Both the position numbers and the translations under genes were made by a program. DNA of 64,000 nucleotides from assembly GCA_030220185.1 (NCBI GenBank), contig JASPKZ010001598.1, positions 2,376,501-2,440,500 on the forward strand. The letters run 5' to 3'. The notes under the pieces are model-generated. The model made no database searches. It was not told the origin of the DNA and worked only from the letters and a program-made list of their open reading frames with translations. Origin of the DNA: Diploptera punctata. Lineage: Eukaryota; Arthropoda; Insecta; Blattodea; Blaberidae. Shown here one piece after another: positions 43,660 through 54,829 of this stretch (the first letter of the stretch is position 1; each line of letters starts with the position of its first letter).

Positions 43660-44350
43660 AGAAAAATGAAGATGACTTACGGAAATATTTGCATGAATTA
43701 AATAAACTATGTACATTATACGATCTAGAGATATCAGTAAGAAAAACACAGATCGTGGCTTTTAGAGGAAAAGATAAAGTGAGATACAAAATTATTTTAG
43801 AAACCAAAGTACAAAACAGATGTCTCGATCCAAATATATGGGCTGCGATATCAATAGAAAGATATACTGATTCCAAAATAAATACATTTCAGATGGTATG
43901 TGGAACAATACAAAGAATGTGCAAAAATAAATTTTAAAAAGAAACAAAATTAAACATGTATAAATTTATGGCAATTCCCACAATATTGTATGAATGTGAA
44001 ACTTTAGCTACAACGAAAAAAATAAAAAATGAAAATAAATTAAAAAAAAACAGAAAAATAAAATACAGACGGTGGAGATTAGGTTCCTCCAACTCCAGGC
44101 TCGACAGAGCTAGAAGGTCCTTGGCCTACCAGCCGGCTGTTGGCCTCACGTCCACATGTGTTAATCACAGAGGCAGACGATCATAAGCCAGTGTATGGGG
44201 TGAATGTGGTCAGCATGTCGGGTCTCCCAGCCGTTATAGCTGGTCTTCTCAATCTGAGATGAGGTTCCTCAGACAGGTTAAAGAATGTACAAAACTTGAT
44301 AGAATTGAGGATATTAGAGAAGAATTGAAAGTGCAGCCTTTATTGGATAA
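43660..44350 (+). pseudogene. LINE-B relic split by SINE-D
   Basis: 43680-44090 reads LHELNKLCTLYDLEISVRKT, IVAFRGKDKVRYKII, MVCGTIQRMCKNK and FMAIPTILYECETLATT. After SINE-D, MRFLRQVKECTKLDRIEDI continues the order. Frame breaks at 43935 and 44040. Confidence 0.7.
44093..44257 (-). mobile_element. SINE-D fragment inserted in LINE-B
   Basis: 'ccagccggctgttggcctca', 'cacatgtgttaatcacagag' and 'cagccgttatagctggt' match SINE-D. The tRNA-like head is missing, so it is 5'-truncated. Confidence 0.75.
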
Positions 44351-44354
44351 GGTC

Positions 44355-44655
44355 ACGAAATGAAATTCCTCTGACCAAGAGCAGGATATCAAAGAATAGA
44401 CAAAAAAATAACACAGAAATAAGACAACTAAAAGTAGAGGAATTAAACACAACAATAGTAAAATACACAACAAACTGGAAAGAACAGTTGGCAAGGAAGA
44501 CTCAGAATAGAATACCAAAAGCAGCATACAGCTATTCACCAAGAGGAAGAAGAAGTTTGGGAAAACCAAAGAAAATATGGAAACAGCAGCAATTTGGAGC
44601 CGGAACTGGCTAATAAATAAGCCTAAACCGTGATGATGAAGAAGAAGAAGTCACG
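44355..44655 (+). mobile_element. LINE-B 3' tail, second copy
   Basis: Parallels 14165-14450: 'gaaatgaaattcctctgacc', 'acacagaaataagacaac', 'ttggagccggaactggctaa' and (GAA)n tail. Confidence 0.75.
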
Positions 44656-44657
44656 AA

Positions 44658-44822
44658 TTATAGACAAAAGTGGATTGATCAGATGAATGGAGTTAGTAAG
44701 GAGAGATATCCGTTGTTAGCAAGAGGAAGACGTGATAATGGAAGACCTAGAAAAACGTTGGGTTGATACATTATGAAGTTGGAACAGACAATTGCCTAAT
44801 CCTTGGAGTGATGATGATGAAT
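44658..44822 (+). mobile_element. LINE 3' tail, family U
   Basis: Encodes NYRQKWIDQMNGV, RYPLLARGRRDNGRPRKTLG and ends in 'tgatgatgatgaatg', a (GAT)n-like tail. Immediately follows the LINE-B tail in the same orientation. Confidence 0.55.
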
Positions 44823-44834
44823 GTTAACAATCTC

Positions 44835-45545
44835 TATTACTTAATACTTAATACAGGCTTTCCACTTTACAGCAGTTTGCCTTTGATTCCTGCTTTCCAG
44901 AGATTCCTATCTTCCCATTGTCCATCTTCCATACCCCTCTTCATCATGGCATCATATATTCCCTCATACCATGCTCTTCTACTTCTCCCCCTCTTCCTTC
45001 TGCCTGGTACCATCCAATCCAACACCTGTTTAGGCCACTGGTCCTCCGACATCCGTTGTACATGTCCATACCAAGGTAGAGCACTCTTTGTTATCCTATC
45101 GATAACAGTTTCTTGTGCATCCATTTCTTGTCTGATATATGCATTTCGAATATGTTGTAGCCTGGATATTCTCATACTTCTCCGTAATCCATCCATACTT
45201 TTCTGCATCCTTTCATTTATTGTCCAGCTTTCTGATCCATATGTAAGTATACTTTCTAATATTGTCTGTATAATTTCTTTTTTTTGTTTTTCTGGTCAAA
45301 TTTCTATTTCATAAAAGACCGTTCAGGGATCTAATCGCCTTCCTTGCACAATTTACTCTGTTAATAATATATTTTTCACAAGTACCAGATTTATCTATTA
45401 TAGATCCAAGATATTTAAATTCTTCAACACGTTTAATTATCATATTATTTATTTGTAGGTCTTCTGAATTTCCTCCGATTACCATATATTCTGTTTTAAT
45501 ATAATTTATCTTCAGCCCACCTACCTCAAATGCATCTACCAACTT
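44835..45545 (-). pseudogene. LINE RT relic, family D-like
   Basis: Minus strand: GGLKINYIKTEYMVIGG, RVEEFKYLGSIIDKSGTCEK, INRVNCARKAIRSLNGLLW. After a frameshift near 45295 it reads DGLRRSMRISRLQHIRNAYI, LPWYGHVQRMSEDQWPKQVL, GRRKRGRSRRAWYEGI and DRNLWKAGIK. This is the whole thumb-to-C-terminus portion of a LINE protein. Catalytic RT motifs are outside. Confidence 0.8.
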
Positions 45546-46071
45546 TCTCTATCTTATCCTTATTCTTCATCTAGTCTCGTGTTCCCGTTCGAGTTTCGAA
45601 TAAAAGCCTCCAAACTATCTCGATCATTCCATGTCTCTTCTTCCATGATTTCCATCCATTCAACTCCTCTTATCTCAACATTAATAAAATTCTTATCAAA
45701 ACTGTGTTGATGTGTTGGTCACAGTATTAAATTGGACGATGTTATGCATCAACCGGCTAAGCGCGATTTTCTAAGAAAATTAGATTTTGATGCCATCTGT
45801 TGCACTGGCTCATGAAGTAAGTGTAGGTTACTCGTACACATTCTTTCAGCGCCAAATATTTAAGTATAGCCTTATTATTATTAAAGAAAAATGTAAACGC
45901 CATCAGTCCTATCAGATATTCGATGTTTTGCAACAAACGGCTACGAAACCAGATCTTCATAAATGCTAATTACATTTTGCATCATGCAACTAAGCGCCAA
46001 ATGTTTCCGCTCTTAGAATTTAGAATGTTGATGCACAACTGTCAAACAAGGAAAATAACTTGCAATTTGTA

Positions 46072-46375
46072 GGATTGTATGGTCTTTATGGGAAGCCAGA
46101 TATAATGAGAACAGTTAAGTCTCGTAGACTGCGATGGGCAGGACATGTTTCACGAATGGAGGATGAAATACGTGCATGGAAGCTTCTTATAGGAAAACCT
46201 GAGGGAAAAATCCCAGTTGTTAGACCAAGAATGAGGTGGGAGAATAACATTAAATATGATTTGAGGGAAGTAATTATACAGGGGATGATTGGAAAACATT
46301 GGCTCAGGATAAGAATGTATGGAGAGCTTATGTCCGCGCGGCCATGAACCTACGGGTTCGATAGTGTCAGTAAGT
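46072..46375 (+). mobile_element. LINE-A 3' end
   Basis: Encodes YGKPDIMRTVKSRRLRWAGH, MEDEIRAWKLLIGKPEGK and RPRMRWENNIKYDLREV, then frameshifts. 3' end 'gtgtcagtaagttagtt' runs into the tandem repeat. Confidence 0.85.
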
Positions 46376-46680
46376 TAGTTATATGTAGGATTGTTAGTTT
46401 GGCGCTACAATAAATAGTGAAGATTGACTTAAACTTTATAAAAGTTTTTTTCTCCAAACTTAGAAAATGGCCAGTGAGTTAGTTATATGTAGGATTGTTA
46501 GTTTGGCGCGACAATAAATAGTGAAGATTGACTTAAACTTTATAAAAGTTTTTTTTCTCCAAACTTAGAAAATTACCAGTGAGTTAGTTATATGTAGGAT
46601 TGTTAGTTTGGCGCGACAATAAATAGTGAAGATTGACTTAAACTATATAAAAGTTTTTTTCTCCAAACTTAGAAAATGGC
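46376..46680 (+). repeat. Three tandem copies of a 104-bp repeat
   Basis: 'atatgtaggattgttagttt' begins at 46381, 46485 and 46590. Each unit also carries 'ccagtgagttagtta', the LINE-A 3' terminal sequence, so the amplified unit includes the LINE end. Confidence 0.9.
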
Positions 46681-46739
46681 GCATGGCCGGTTGATGCATA
46701 ACACCGCCCAATTATAATATAAGATTATACAATTATGTA

Positions 46740-46965
46740 TCTTACAGCCCCGTTCCACATCTTCCTAAAATATTATACACTGTAGGCCTTTCGGAACTAC
46801 TATCATCATCAGCAGAAGTTAGCAGGCCCGTTACATTGATCCTAGGACTTCTAGAAGACGAAGTTACGTTACTCTGATTATATGATTGGTGATAATGATA
46901 ACGAGGCACCAGGAGAATCCTTAAACCTAAATTTAACTTATATTTCAGATTATGGGCTACCACAG
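46740..46965 (-). pseudogene. Probable Penelope-like element 3' relic
   Basis: The minus-strand frame ends VTGLLTSADDDSSSERPTVY and NILGRCGTGL. From memory, 'gatgatgatagtagttccga' with this reading resembles the downstream region of some Penelope-like elements. No RT or GIY-YIG domain is present, so confidence is low. Confidence 0.35.
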
Positions 46966-46969
46966 GAAT

Positions 46970-48025
46970 AATTCCCTTTAAGAAACCTCATGAACTGTAG
47001 CCAGAAGCACTGACCCCAGGCCATGAGGATGACGAATATTCCTGTAACAATTTATATAAATAAACGTATTCAATTTTCACAAAAAATAATCTACTTTATG
47101 CAATGTTATTCAGGGAAGATATTTAATTTTGCCAATTAAATCATCACAGACTGTAACATTTTGAACAGACTAAGTGAATTAGCAATAAATGAATGAAATT
47201 AGCTGCTCAGCGACGTGTCAAGGTTGGTATTTATGGAAGAGCAATAAAACGCCTATAAAATGTCAGGCGTGACGTAAGCAAGTTGACAGTCAATTGTTCC
47301 ACGGTCTTATCACCTCTATATTATTAGATTGGATGAAGCTGTGACAGCTGCACATCGCAACGCCATTAAAGGGAAACCCTAATAATATATAGTTAACAAA
47401 ACTGAAGTTCATTTATTGTTTTTCATTTATACATGTTTTAAAAACTGACGTCATGCAGTGCCTAGAATATTTAGTTGTATTAAATAACCTGCAGGGGTCT
47501 ATAGCTGAGTATTTTATTATATTGTTAATTTAATATTACTTTTGTACGATAGTGTGTTCTGTCGTACTTACAGGAAAAACGACCATGATTGAAAGTTCAA
47601 TTTCCTAAATTTCGGGGTTGCCAACTGTAAATTACTAAATAACTATAGGCCTCCTGTAACATTACAAATTACTACCTAGGGCAGGAAGTAAAACCACTGT
47701 CATGTATGCATACTACGTACAATGTATATATCCAAAAGGTAGGGTTAATATATATTAAACGAACAAAATCACTGCATTTTAAATTGACTGAACTTTATTT
47801 CAAACAAAATAAAATAATAAATTCGTACTTGCTGCCATTTTATTCCTGAATCGTGTCACGGCCTGCTATAATCTCAACTAAATTATTTACGGCATTTACC
47901 GTATATACATTGGCCACACTGTTAACGTTAGTCGGTTGTTTATAATGAGCGAAAATATTTCCAACAAAGATGTTATTAATTTACTATTATTTATTATTTT
48001 GAAAACACCATCGTGCAAAAAATAT
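46970..48025. other. Unassigned stretch
   Basis: About 1 kb with no recognised repeat or gene. One of the few stretches without obvious transposon sequence. Confidence 0.35.
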
Positions 48026-48029
48026 ACAA

Positions 48030-48160
48030 CGCACGTTTGTGAAGTGTTTTACAGAATCTCGGAAATTAAAAACCGAGCGATAGCGAGGTTTTTAATCATA
48101 ACCTCACTTCCGTAAAACACATTTTCCAACCTCGTATTGTAAAATACTATTATAGGCGCT
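48030..48160. repeat. Nested hairpin / MITE-like segment
   Basis: Inner stem 'ttaaaaacc'/'ggtttttaa' around 'gagcgatagcga', enclosed by 'gtgttttac'/'gtaaaacac'. Outer arms 'cgtttgtgaag' and 'ttttccaacctcg' pair weakly. No target duplication found. Confidence 0.5.
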
Positions 48161-48819
48161 TTTATATGATGAACAAATCGCGTCTTACGATATTTTAGGT
48201 TCAACCACTAGTTTGCGTTTTATTTTATATCTGTAATGTTTTTTTTATTAAGCGGGTATGACTGGGTGATAAAGATAGATCGAATTTGGGGAAAATTTGT
48301 CCTTGAAGCTTAACGATATTAGCCTTGCAGCTGATGAAAAGCCCAAAAAAACCTATCCTGGAAACTTGCCCCGAAAATACTGGACAAGTGGCACGATTAG
48401 GGAATGAAAGAGGCCCACGAAAACACATTGAAATGCTTCTTCAGTAATAACAGATGATTCGTTAATTTGAAGTCAGTTAGTAGTACCAATTCACCTCTTG
48501 TTTCCCCCAAGTACAGCTATGACGTCACGAACCGCTAGATTGGAGTGCGAGAGCTATATTTCATGACCACATAAGACATGGAGGGACCTCTCTGTTTGAG
48601 TATCACCTCAATGCTAGGGCCACTTCCGAAACAATATGACTGTTTATGACAAGGCACGTTAAACAAGAGGAATATCATGATGATCAGGTGGTATACAAAG
48701 GATGAATTGTTTAAGGGCATAAAATCGTCATTATCTGTCAGACAATTAGGAAAATTAACGTTTATCTTGGATTTGGGCAAACTGATACAGATAAGGTAAA
48801 CTGATCTCACTACAGCAAT

Positions 48820-49075
48820 TAAACTGATCCCACTACATCCCTTAGGAGGCTCTAGTGGTAGAAGGAGGTTGAGGCCCCCACCTTTCTAGACAATCTGCAC
48901 GAAATGTCAGCCCTGCGTGACGGCAGTCTTCACCCCAAAACAAACGTCTGGCACTCATTTAGTTAGAGGCTGAGTCGATCTCAATTCCACTGTGCCGCCA
49001 GAAAGTTTGAGTCAGTTTAAAAACCCTAGCGTCATCGGGACTCGAAAGCCCTACCTTGGGACATGTAGCGTATTT
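48820..49075 (-). mobile_element. SINE-C, old diverged copy
   Basis: 'gtcagccctgcgtgacggc', 'gttagaggctgagtcgat' and 'gtgccgccagaaagttt' match SINE-C. The tRNA-like head is broken after 'gggactcgaaagccc'. Confidence 0.75.
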
Positions 49076-49424
49076 TTAGGTAGAGACAGAGAGAATCTCG
49101 TTAATCCATTCGTTAACGTCACTGTTAGATGACGAGATAATTGGCTACTTTAAGGCTGGTATTCAAGAACCAAACATTCTGCGAACAGCGATTCTCAGCC
49201 CGTCTCTCCTTGGTTAATTATGTGGGTGATGCAGAACCTACTCTAACTGGCTCACTCTATTCAACTTCATATGGTAACAAGATATTTATTGAAAAAATTC
49301 GGGAACAATTGAAAGATGAGAGACTCAGGTTACAGAAGACAGAGAAGGCATGGCCTAGAGAGCTTGGTTTTTTAATACCGGCATAAGAGACTCATAGCTT
49401 AACCAACTATCCAACGGCAAGAAT

Positions 49425-49525
49425 GAACAGATAATGATTGGAAAATAGTAAATAAGAATGTATGGATGCTAGATCTCCGGACGGTTATGAGCTTCCGGGT
49501 TCGATAGTGTCAGTGTGTTAGTAAA
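49425..49525 (+). mobile_element. LINE-A extreme 3' end
   Basis: 'gataatgattggaaaatagt', 'gaatgtatggatgct' and 'gggttcgatagtgtcagtg' correspond to the last ~100 bp of LINE-A. The 49141-49386 open frame just upstream shows no recognised motif and starts with TTG. Confidence 0.55.
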
Positions 49526-49764
49526 TTACGACCTACTTTCTTCTAGTATTTTTTTTGTCTAATTGTCTTCACTAATCGTTTCCATAAACACGATTCTATT
49601 GCATCTTGTATCGTTACGCCACTCTTATATAGGCATTCAATATTCCAAAACTTAACCAGAGCTAACACACTATACGTACAATATTCAATAATGTTTCCTC
49701 TTCTCTGAACGCGGCTCCGTGCCGCAAGTGGTCAGTCGACCATCACAGTCCTGAGTTCTCCCAG
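49526..49764. other. Unassigned stretch
   Basis: Nothing recognised. Confidence 0.3.
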
Positions 49765-50170
49765 TTATATTATATTGACTCTTACTTTAAGGGAGGAAAA
49801 AATATTACGAGTATTTGAGAATAAATTTCTTAGGAAAAATTTAGAACCAAAGAGACATGAACAGAAGAAGAAAATAGGAGACAACATAACAGTGATCTTC
49901 ATTATCTTTATAGGAAACCATATATAACAACAGCAATAAAGTCTCATAGACTGCAATGGGTTGGACAAGTGACACGAATATAGATGGAAGCTTCTTGTAA
50001 GAAAACCAGAGGGAAAGCGCCCAGTTGGTAGACTAAGAATGAGATGGGCTAATAGCATTAATTATGATTTGAGGGAAGTAGATTATATAAGGGATGATTG
50101 GAAAACATTAGCTCAGGATAGAGCTTATGTTCATGTGGCCATGAACCTATCGGTTCGATAGTGCCAGTGA
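49765..50170 (+). mobile_element. LINE-A 3' portion
   Basis: From 'agttatattatattgactct' through KLLVRKPEGKRPVGRLRMRW-like residues to 'ggttcgatagtgccagtga'. The Helitron starts 2 bp after its 3' end. Confidence 0.8.
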
Positions 50171-50171
50171 A

Positions 50172-50972
50172 TCTAATATATAAAAAATAATCTTTGTTTG
50201 TTTGTTCGTACTTTATGCGCGGTCATACCGTTGATCACATTGTGATGGGGCTTTTTGTAAATTGTTTAGGAGATTCCCGGGATGAATATAAGATACAAAA
50301 GGCTTGAGATACTCAACTCCTACACCCTTAAAATTCGCCCTTTGTAGTGAAAAACATGAAAAAAAATAGTTTTTTGGACGCTTAAATGGCTTACGCTGCC
50401 TAAACCATAACAAATACACAAAATTAATGTACACTGAATTGAATATCAAAAAAAAAAGCTCTACAAAAAATTCCGCGACAGCATATGTTTATTTCTTACG
50501 GATAACTCACAATAACCATTTTTGTCTTTTATTGATGCTAAGAAGATCGAGACAAGTACGTAGATTCCTGTGCAAGCATAGCAAGCACATGACGGGTATT
50601 CTTTTACGGATAACTCACAATAACGAACTTTGTTTTTTAGCTCATTTATGCCAAGAAGATCGAGATAAGTAGATTCCCGGGAAACACGGGTAATCAGCAC
50701 GGGGAATCTTAAAATAATTACGATATACATTTATAATTATTTTTCATTTTACTTATTCAACTAATCATAAGAAGTGCATTAATTTTTGTCTTTCAGCTCA
50801 TTTATGCCAAGAAAATCGGGATGAGTAGATTCCCGGACAACGCCGGGTAAACAGCACGGGGTATCTTAAAATAATTACGATATACATTTTTTCCTTTACT
50901 TATTTAACTAAACATAAAACACATTAATTTTCATTTATTTAGGCGTAGCAGTGTACGCCGGGTATTAGCTAG
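50172..50972 (+). mobile_element. Non-autonomous Helitron, complete ends
   Basis: 5' end TC at 50172-50173 and 3' end CTAG at 50969-50972, inserted between A (50171) and T (50973). A perfect 6-bp stem GGCGTA/TACGCC (50942-50947, 50954-50959) lies 13 nt before the terminus, the usual Helitron 3' hairpin. Inside, a ~160-bp unit with 'ctcatttatgccaagaa', 'agtagattcccgg' and 'aataattacgatatacatt' is repeated two to three times. No Rep/helicase; mobilised in trans if at all. Confidence 0.9.
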
Positions 50973-50974
50973 TT

Positions 50975-51445
50975 AGTTACAAATTTTATCGTGATGTGTT
51001 TTTTAGCATACGTCCGATATGTATAAAGAACAATACAGCAAAGAGAAAAAGTCATCAGTAACTAAAAACAACAGATATAACATGTTTTATATTATGATGT
51101 TTTTTATTCATATCCTTCTATTTGAAGTTAAAATGAGTTGTAAAAATTAACATGAAGCGCACTAAATTATAAGGTAGTTAATAAAAACATCACTTTTTTT
51201 CTGATCCACGTACTGGAAAGGATAAAAAAACTGGACAGAAAGTGGGTTGGTTAAAAGCAATTTAAAAGTTTCTATTATGCAGTGAGCGAACACACCCCTA
51301 AATGATACAGTACGGGAGTAAAAGAGAGGCCCTGAGGAGACAAAAGGCCTTCCTTTTAGCTAAATTCTAATCTGCGTGAAAGTAGTTGTGGATCAAAGGA
51401 ACACATGTTTAAAATATCGTGCATGCAATCTTCCCAGCGGTTATA
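50975..51445. other. Unassigned stretch
   Basis: Nothing recognised. Confidence 0.35.
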
Positions 51446-51461
51446 GATAAACTCATAGAAT

Positions 51462-52514
51462 TAAGGTAAGAGATTCCGGGCTATGTGGCCGTGGTCAATG
51501 ATTAGCGTTTCTTCCAGACGTTTATGCCTCAATTGCGGAGGGTATTTTCAGTGGCGAGCATTTCTAGGTAGTGTTTCCTGGTCGGAGGCTTAACTATGAA
51601 TGTCGGACCAGGGAACCCTACCTAGAAGTGGTCGCCACTGAATATGCCCTCCGCAGTCGAGGGAGAAACGCCTGGAAGAAACACCAATCATGGACTACGG
51701 TCACATAGCCCGGATTTTTTTTAAATATTATGATTACCAGCCGTGAAACCCTGCATCTTCTTCTTCTTCTTCCTTCCAAGTATTAGGCCAAGGACTGTTA
51801 CGATCCTATAGGAAATTTTCCCTCCAGCGTTTCATAGGACGGCCCAGTGATCTTCGTCCTCTTGGTATATAATTATAAATTTGAACTCATTCTTTCAAGA
51901 TGGTGTTTCCAATTTAGTTGGTACTGTTTAATATATTCCAAAATTGGCGTAGTCTTCAATTCTTTTAAGATATCGGTGTTCCTTTTCCGATCCCATCTGT
52001 TCTGTGCATGAATCTCATTTCACAAGCCGTTATTCTGCTTTCATGTTGTTTTTTAGTGTCCATGCTTCACTACCATAGGTCAACACTGGTCTAGCCAAAG
52101 TGTTATATAAACGTAATCTGGTGTTTTTTTGTACGAGGGATAGTTTCATAACTTGATTAATAATTCCTAAACTTTTATTATAACTAGTAACTTTTTCAGG
52201 GATATCCTTTTCATCCCAGATAGAGAGATAATATCCAAGATATTTAAATTGATTAGATCTCTCTAAAATTTATTCTGGAGACAGATTTTACTTTGTATGG
52301 GGTCCTTCCCATGAAATGCCATAATTTTAGTTTTGTTAATTGATATTTCCATATTAAATTTGGCACCTATTTTTTTGTAAATTATAAATTGATCGTTGCA
52401 AATCATTTTCGGAAAGTGCCAGCAGAACTAAAGTCCGTAAAAAGAATAGCATCGAGTTTGATTTTCCTATTGATGGGTATATATCCTCGTTGGTGAAAGC
52501 CTGCATTTAACTAT
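51462..52514 (+). mobile_element. Hairpin retroposon I, copy 2, split by LINE-C
   Basis: 'taaactcatagaat' at 51448-51461 is repeated exactly at 52515-52528, a 14-bp target duplication. Arms ~51476-51579 and 51601-51714 form an imperfect hairpin homologous to copy 1. The single-stranded 3' part 'tgattaccagccgtgaaa' continues to the LINE-C insertion. The hammerhead-like core reads CTGAATA (51638-51644) and GAAAC (51665-51669). Confidence 0.8.
51757..52492 (-). mobile_element. LINE-C inserted in retroposon I
   Basis: 'gtgaaa[c/g]cctgcat' at 51743-51756 and 52493-52506 is a 14-bp target duplication with one mismatch. The minus strand carries the LINE-C C-terminal half (homologous to 43165-43640) with the (GAA)n tail at 51757-51770. 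Several frameshifts. Confidence 0.8.
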
Positions 52515-52734
52515 TAAACTCATAGAATGACTGTTCTGTATCACCAAGGCCGAACGAAGTGGCTGCTTTCGCATTACAGCAGATGCCAGTACAGGAAACG
52601 CATGACTAAACTGAATATAACTGTATACTTTTAGCTTGCCAGCTTTTAAAATTGCTGAAGACACTACTACTACTACTATTTTTGACGATGACTAGCATCG
52701 TTCGGTGTGCCGCGTTCTGCTGTCGTTGGTTCGA

Positions 52735-52985
52735 AATGGACAGGGCATGTGACACATATTTGAAATGAAAGAGAGGCATGGAAACTTGGTATAGGATAAC
52801 CAGATTAAATGCAGTCAGTTGATATGCCAAGAATGTATGAGAGAAAAACATTAACCATGATTTTAGGGAGGCGAATTAAACAGCAAATTATTGGAAAACA
52901 TTGGCACAGGATAGGGATGTAGGCCTATTGAGAGCTTAAGTCTGCACGGCCATGAACCGCCGGGTTAAATAGTATCAGTGAATTA
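52735..52985 (+). mobile_element. LINE-A 3' end, strongly diverged
   Basis: 'tggacagggcatgtgacac', 'gaaagagaggcatggaaact' and 'gccatgaaccgccgggtt' follow LINE-A order. No open frame remains. Confidence 0.65.
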
Positions 52986-53084
52986 GTTAATTAATGGTGA
53001 CAGGAATCTAAACTAATGCAGAGTTCCTTAGAAGGATCCGATCAGGGCGTAAAACATTTATACCGGCATCAAAATGTGACTAAT

Positions 53085-53510
53085 TCACTGGCACTGTCGA
53101 ACCCATAGGTTCATGACGGAGCGGACATAAGCTTTTTATATATCCCTATCTTGAGCTAATGTTTTCCATTCATCCCCTGTATAATCTACTTTCTTCAAAT
53201 TATAGTCAATGATTAGTCCCTCCTGATTCTTGGTCTACCGACTGGGCGTTTTCCCTCTGGTTTTCCCACAAGAAGCTTCCATGCTCCTATTTTATTCCCC
53301 ATGCGTACCAAATGTCCTGCCCATCACAGTCTACGAGACTTAACTGTTCTCATTATATCTGGCTTCCTATAAAGACCATGTAATTCACTGTTATTCAGTC
53401 TTCTCCATTCACCTGTCTGTTCATCTCTCTTTGGTCCAAAAATTTTCCTAAACACTTTATTCTGAAATACTCGTAATCTCATTTCCTCCCTTAAAGTAAG
53501 AGTCTCCTCA
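53085..53510 (-). mobile_element. LINE-A 3' portion
   Basis: From 'ctaattcactggcactgtcg' (3' end) to 'cctcccttaaagtaagagtc'. It encodes the GRPxxxW region with frame damage. Confidence 0.8.
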
Positions 53511-53760
53511 AATTACAGTCAATGTTATTCTCCCTCCTGATTCTTGGTCTACCAACTGGGCGCTTTCCCCTAGTTTTCCGACAAGAAGCTTCCATGCTCC
53601 TCTTTTATTCCCCATTCGTGGCACATGTCCTGCCCAACGCAGTCTACGAGATTCAACTCTTATTATCTATGGTATCCCATAAAGATCATGTAGTTCACCG
53701 TAACTTAGTCTTCTTCATTCGTCAGATAGTTTATGTCGCTTTGGTCTAAACTCTTTCCTT

Positions 53761-54584
53761 CTTCTTCTTCTTCTTCGGCTTTCCCCCACTTATAGGTTTG
53801 CCGTCTTCAGTTTCCATTTATCTCTATCATTCTAATGTCCCTCTTCCAAATTCGGATCACCATTATAGTTCTGACGTAGGTTTTCCATTTCCATCTTGGT
53901 CTGCCACGTTTATTTCTTCCAGGGGGTGACCATTGGTATATATCTCTTGGCCATCTTTCATTTTCCATTCTTTGTACACGGCCATACCATTTAAGTGTTT
54001 GATTTTCAATCCTCTTAACAACAGATGTGGTGACATTAATTTCTCTCCAAAGGAATTCATTTCTTATTTTATCCTGTCTTGTTTTTTGGAGGCTTCTTCT
54101 AAAATAATCAAATTCAACTGTTCTAATTTTGTTCTTTTATAATTCCATCAAAGACCAAGTTTCACTTCCATATGACAAAATATTCTGTATTATGCTCTTA
54201 TACATTTTCATTTTAGTTTCCTTTGTAATATTTTTAATCCAAATTATTCCATGTAATGTATTAGTTGCATTTTTTGCCATTGCAATTTTAGTCTGTACAT
54301 CTCTCTCACAGGTACCAAAACTTGTAATTATTGACCCAAGATATTTAAAAAATTCACACTTCTTTATTTTCCATGTTTCAAGTATGAGGTCATCCACATC
54401 CTTTCCCAAACACATATATTCTGTTTTCAGTAAATTTATATTCAGTCCCCATTTTTTATATTCTTCCATTAGTTTATTTATCATATATTTCATATCATCT
54501 TCATCCCCTGCAAAAATTATTTGATCATCTGCAAACAACAATGAATGCAGTACTTTTCATCCTATAGGAATACCCATTTCAGAA
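53761..54584 (-). pseudogene. LINE-D reverse transcriptase relic
   Basis: Minus-strand frame 54541-54137 is open: MLFADDQIIFAGDEDDMKYM (catalytic FADD intact), GLNINLLKTEYMCLGKD, FKYLGSIITSFGTCERDVQT, MKMYKSIIQNILSYGSETWS. The C-terminal part follows in another frame (NGMAVYKEWKMKDGQEIY region) and the (GAA)n tail is at 53758-53773. It lacks everything upstream of the YADD box. Confidence 0.8.
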
Positions 54585-54829
54585 CATTTTTTTGTTCTCT
54601 TTCCTAAGAACTTTATTCTCAAACAATTCTCAACAGAACTCTTTCCTAAGAACTTTATTCTCAAATACTCGTAGTACAGGGTGTCAACATAGCCCTACTA
54701 CCAAAACAATATATCTTAGCTCGTAAACTATTTAAGATAGAGACATGCGTTTTTTGCAACGTATTCTACATCTTTCAAAGTTTTGTTTACATTTGTTGCA
54801 GATTGTGATTTAAACGACAATGACAATAC

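Larger units (their letters stand above)
45730..46713. mobile_element. Transposon K with ~30-bp TIRs, carrying LINE-A and a tandem repeat
   Basis: The left end 'aattggacgatgttatgcat' and the right end, reversed, 'aattgggcggtgttatgcat' are inverted, continuing 'caaccggc'. A single end also lies at 25346-25480. LINE-A (46072-46375) and three 104-bp repeats (46376-46680) are inside. No transposase seen. Confidence 0.65.

Noticed and set aside
43956..44186. Frame ending in a proline/valine-rich tail
   Set aside because: A junction artefact between LINE-B and an inserted SINE-D.
44763..45314. 183-codon plus-strand frame
   Set aside because: It is the complement of the LINE C-terminal domain at 44835-45295, which has clear family motifs on the minus strand.
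49141..49386. 81-codon frame as a host gene
   Set aside because: It starts with TTG, has no recognisable domain, and sits between an old SINE-C and a LINE-A end.
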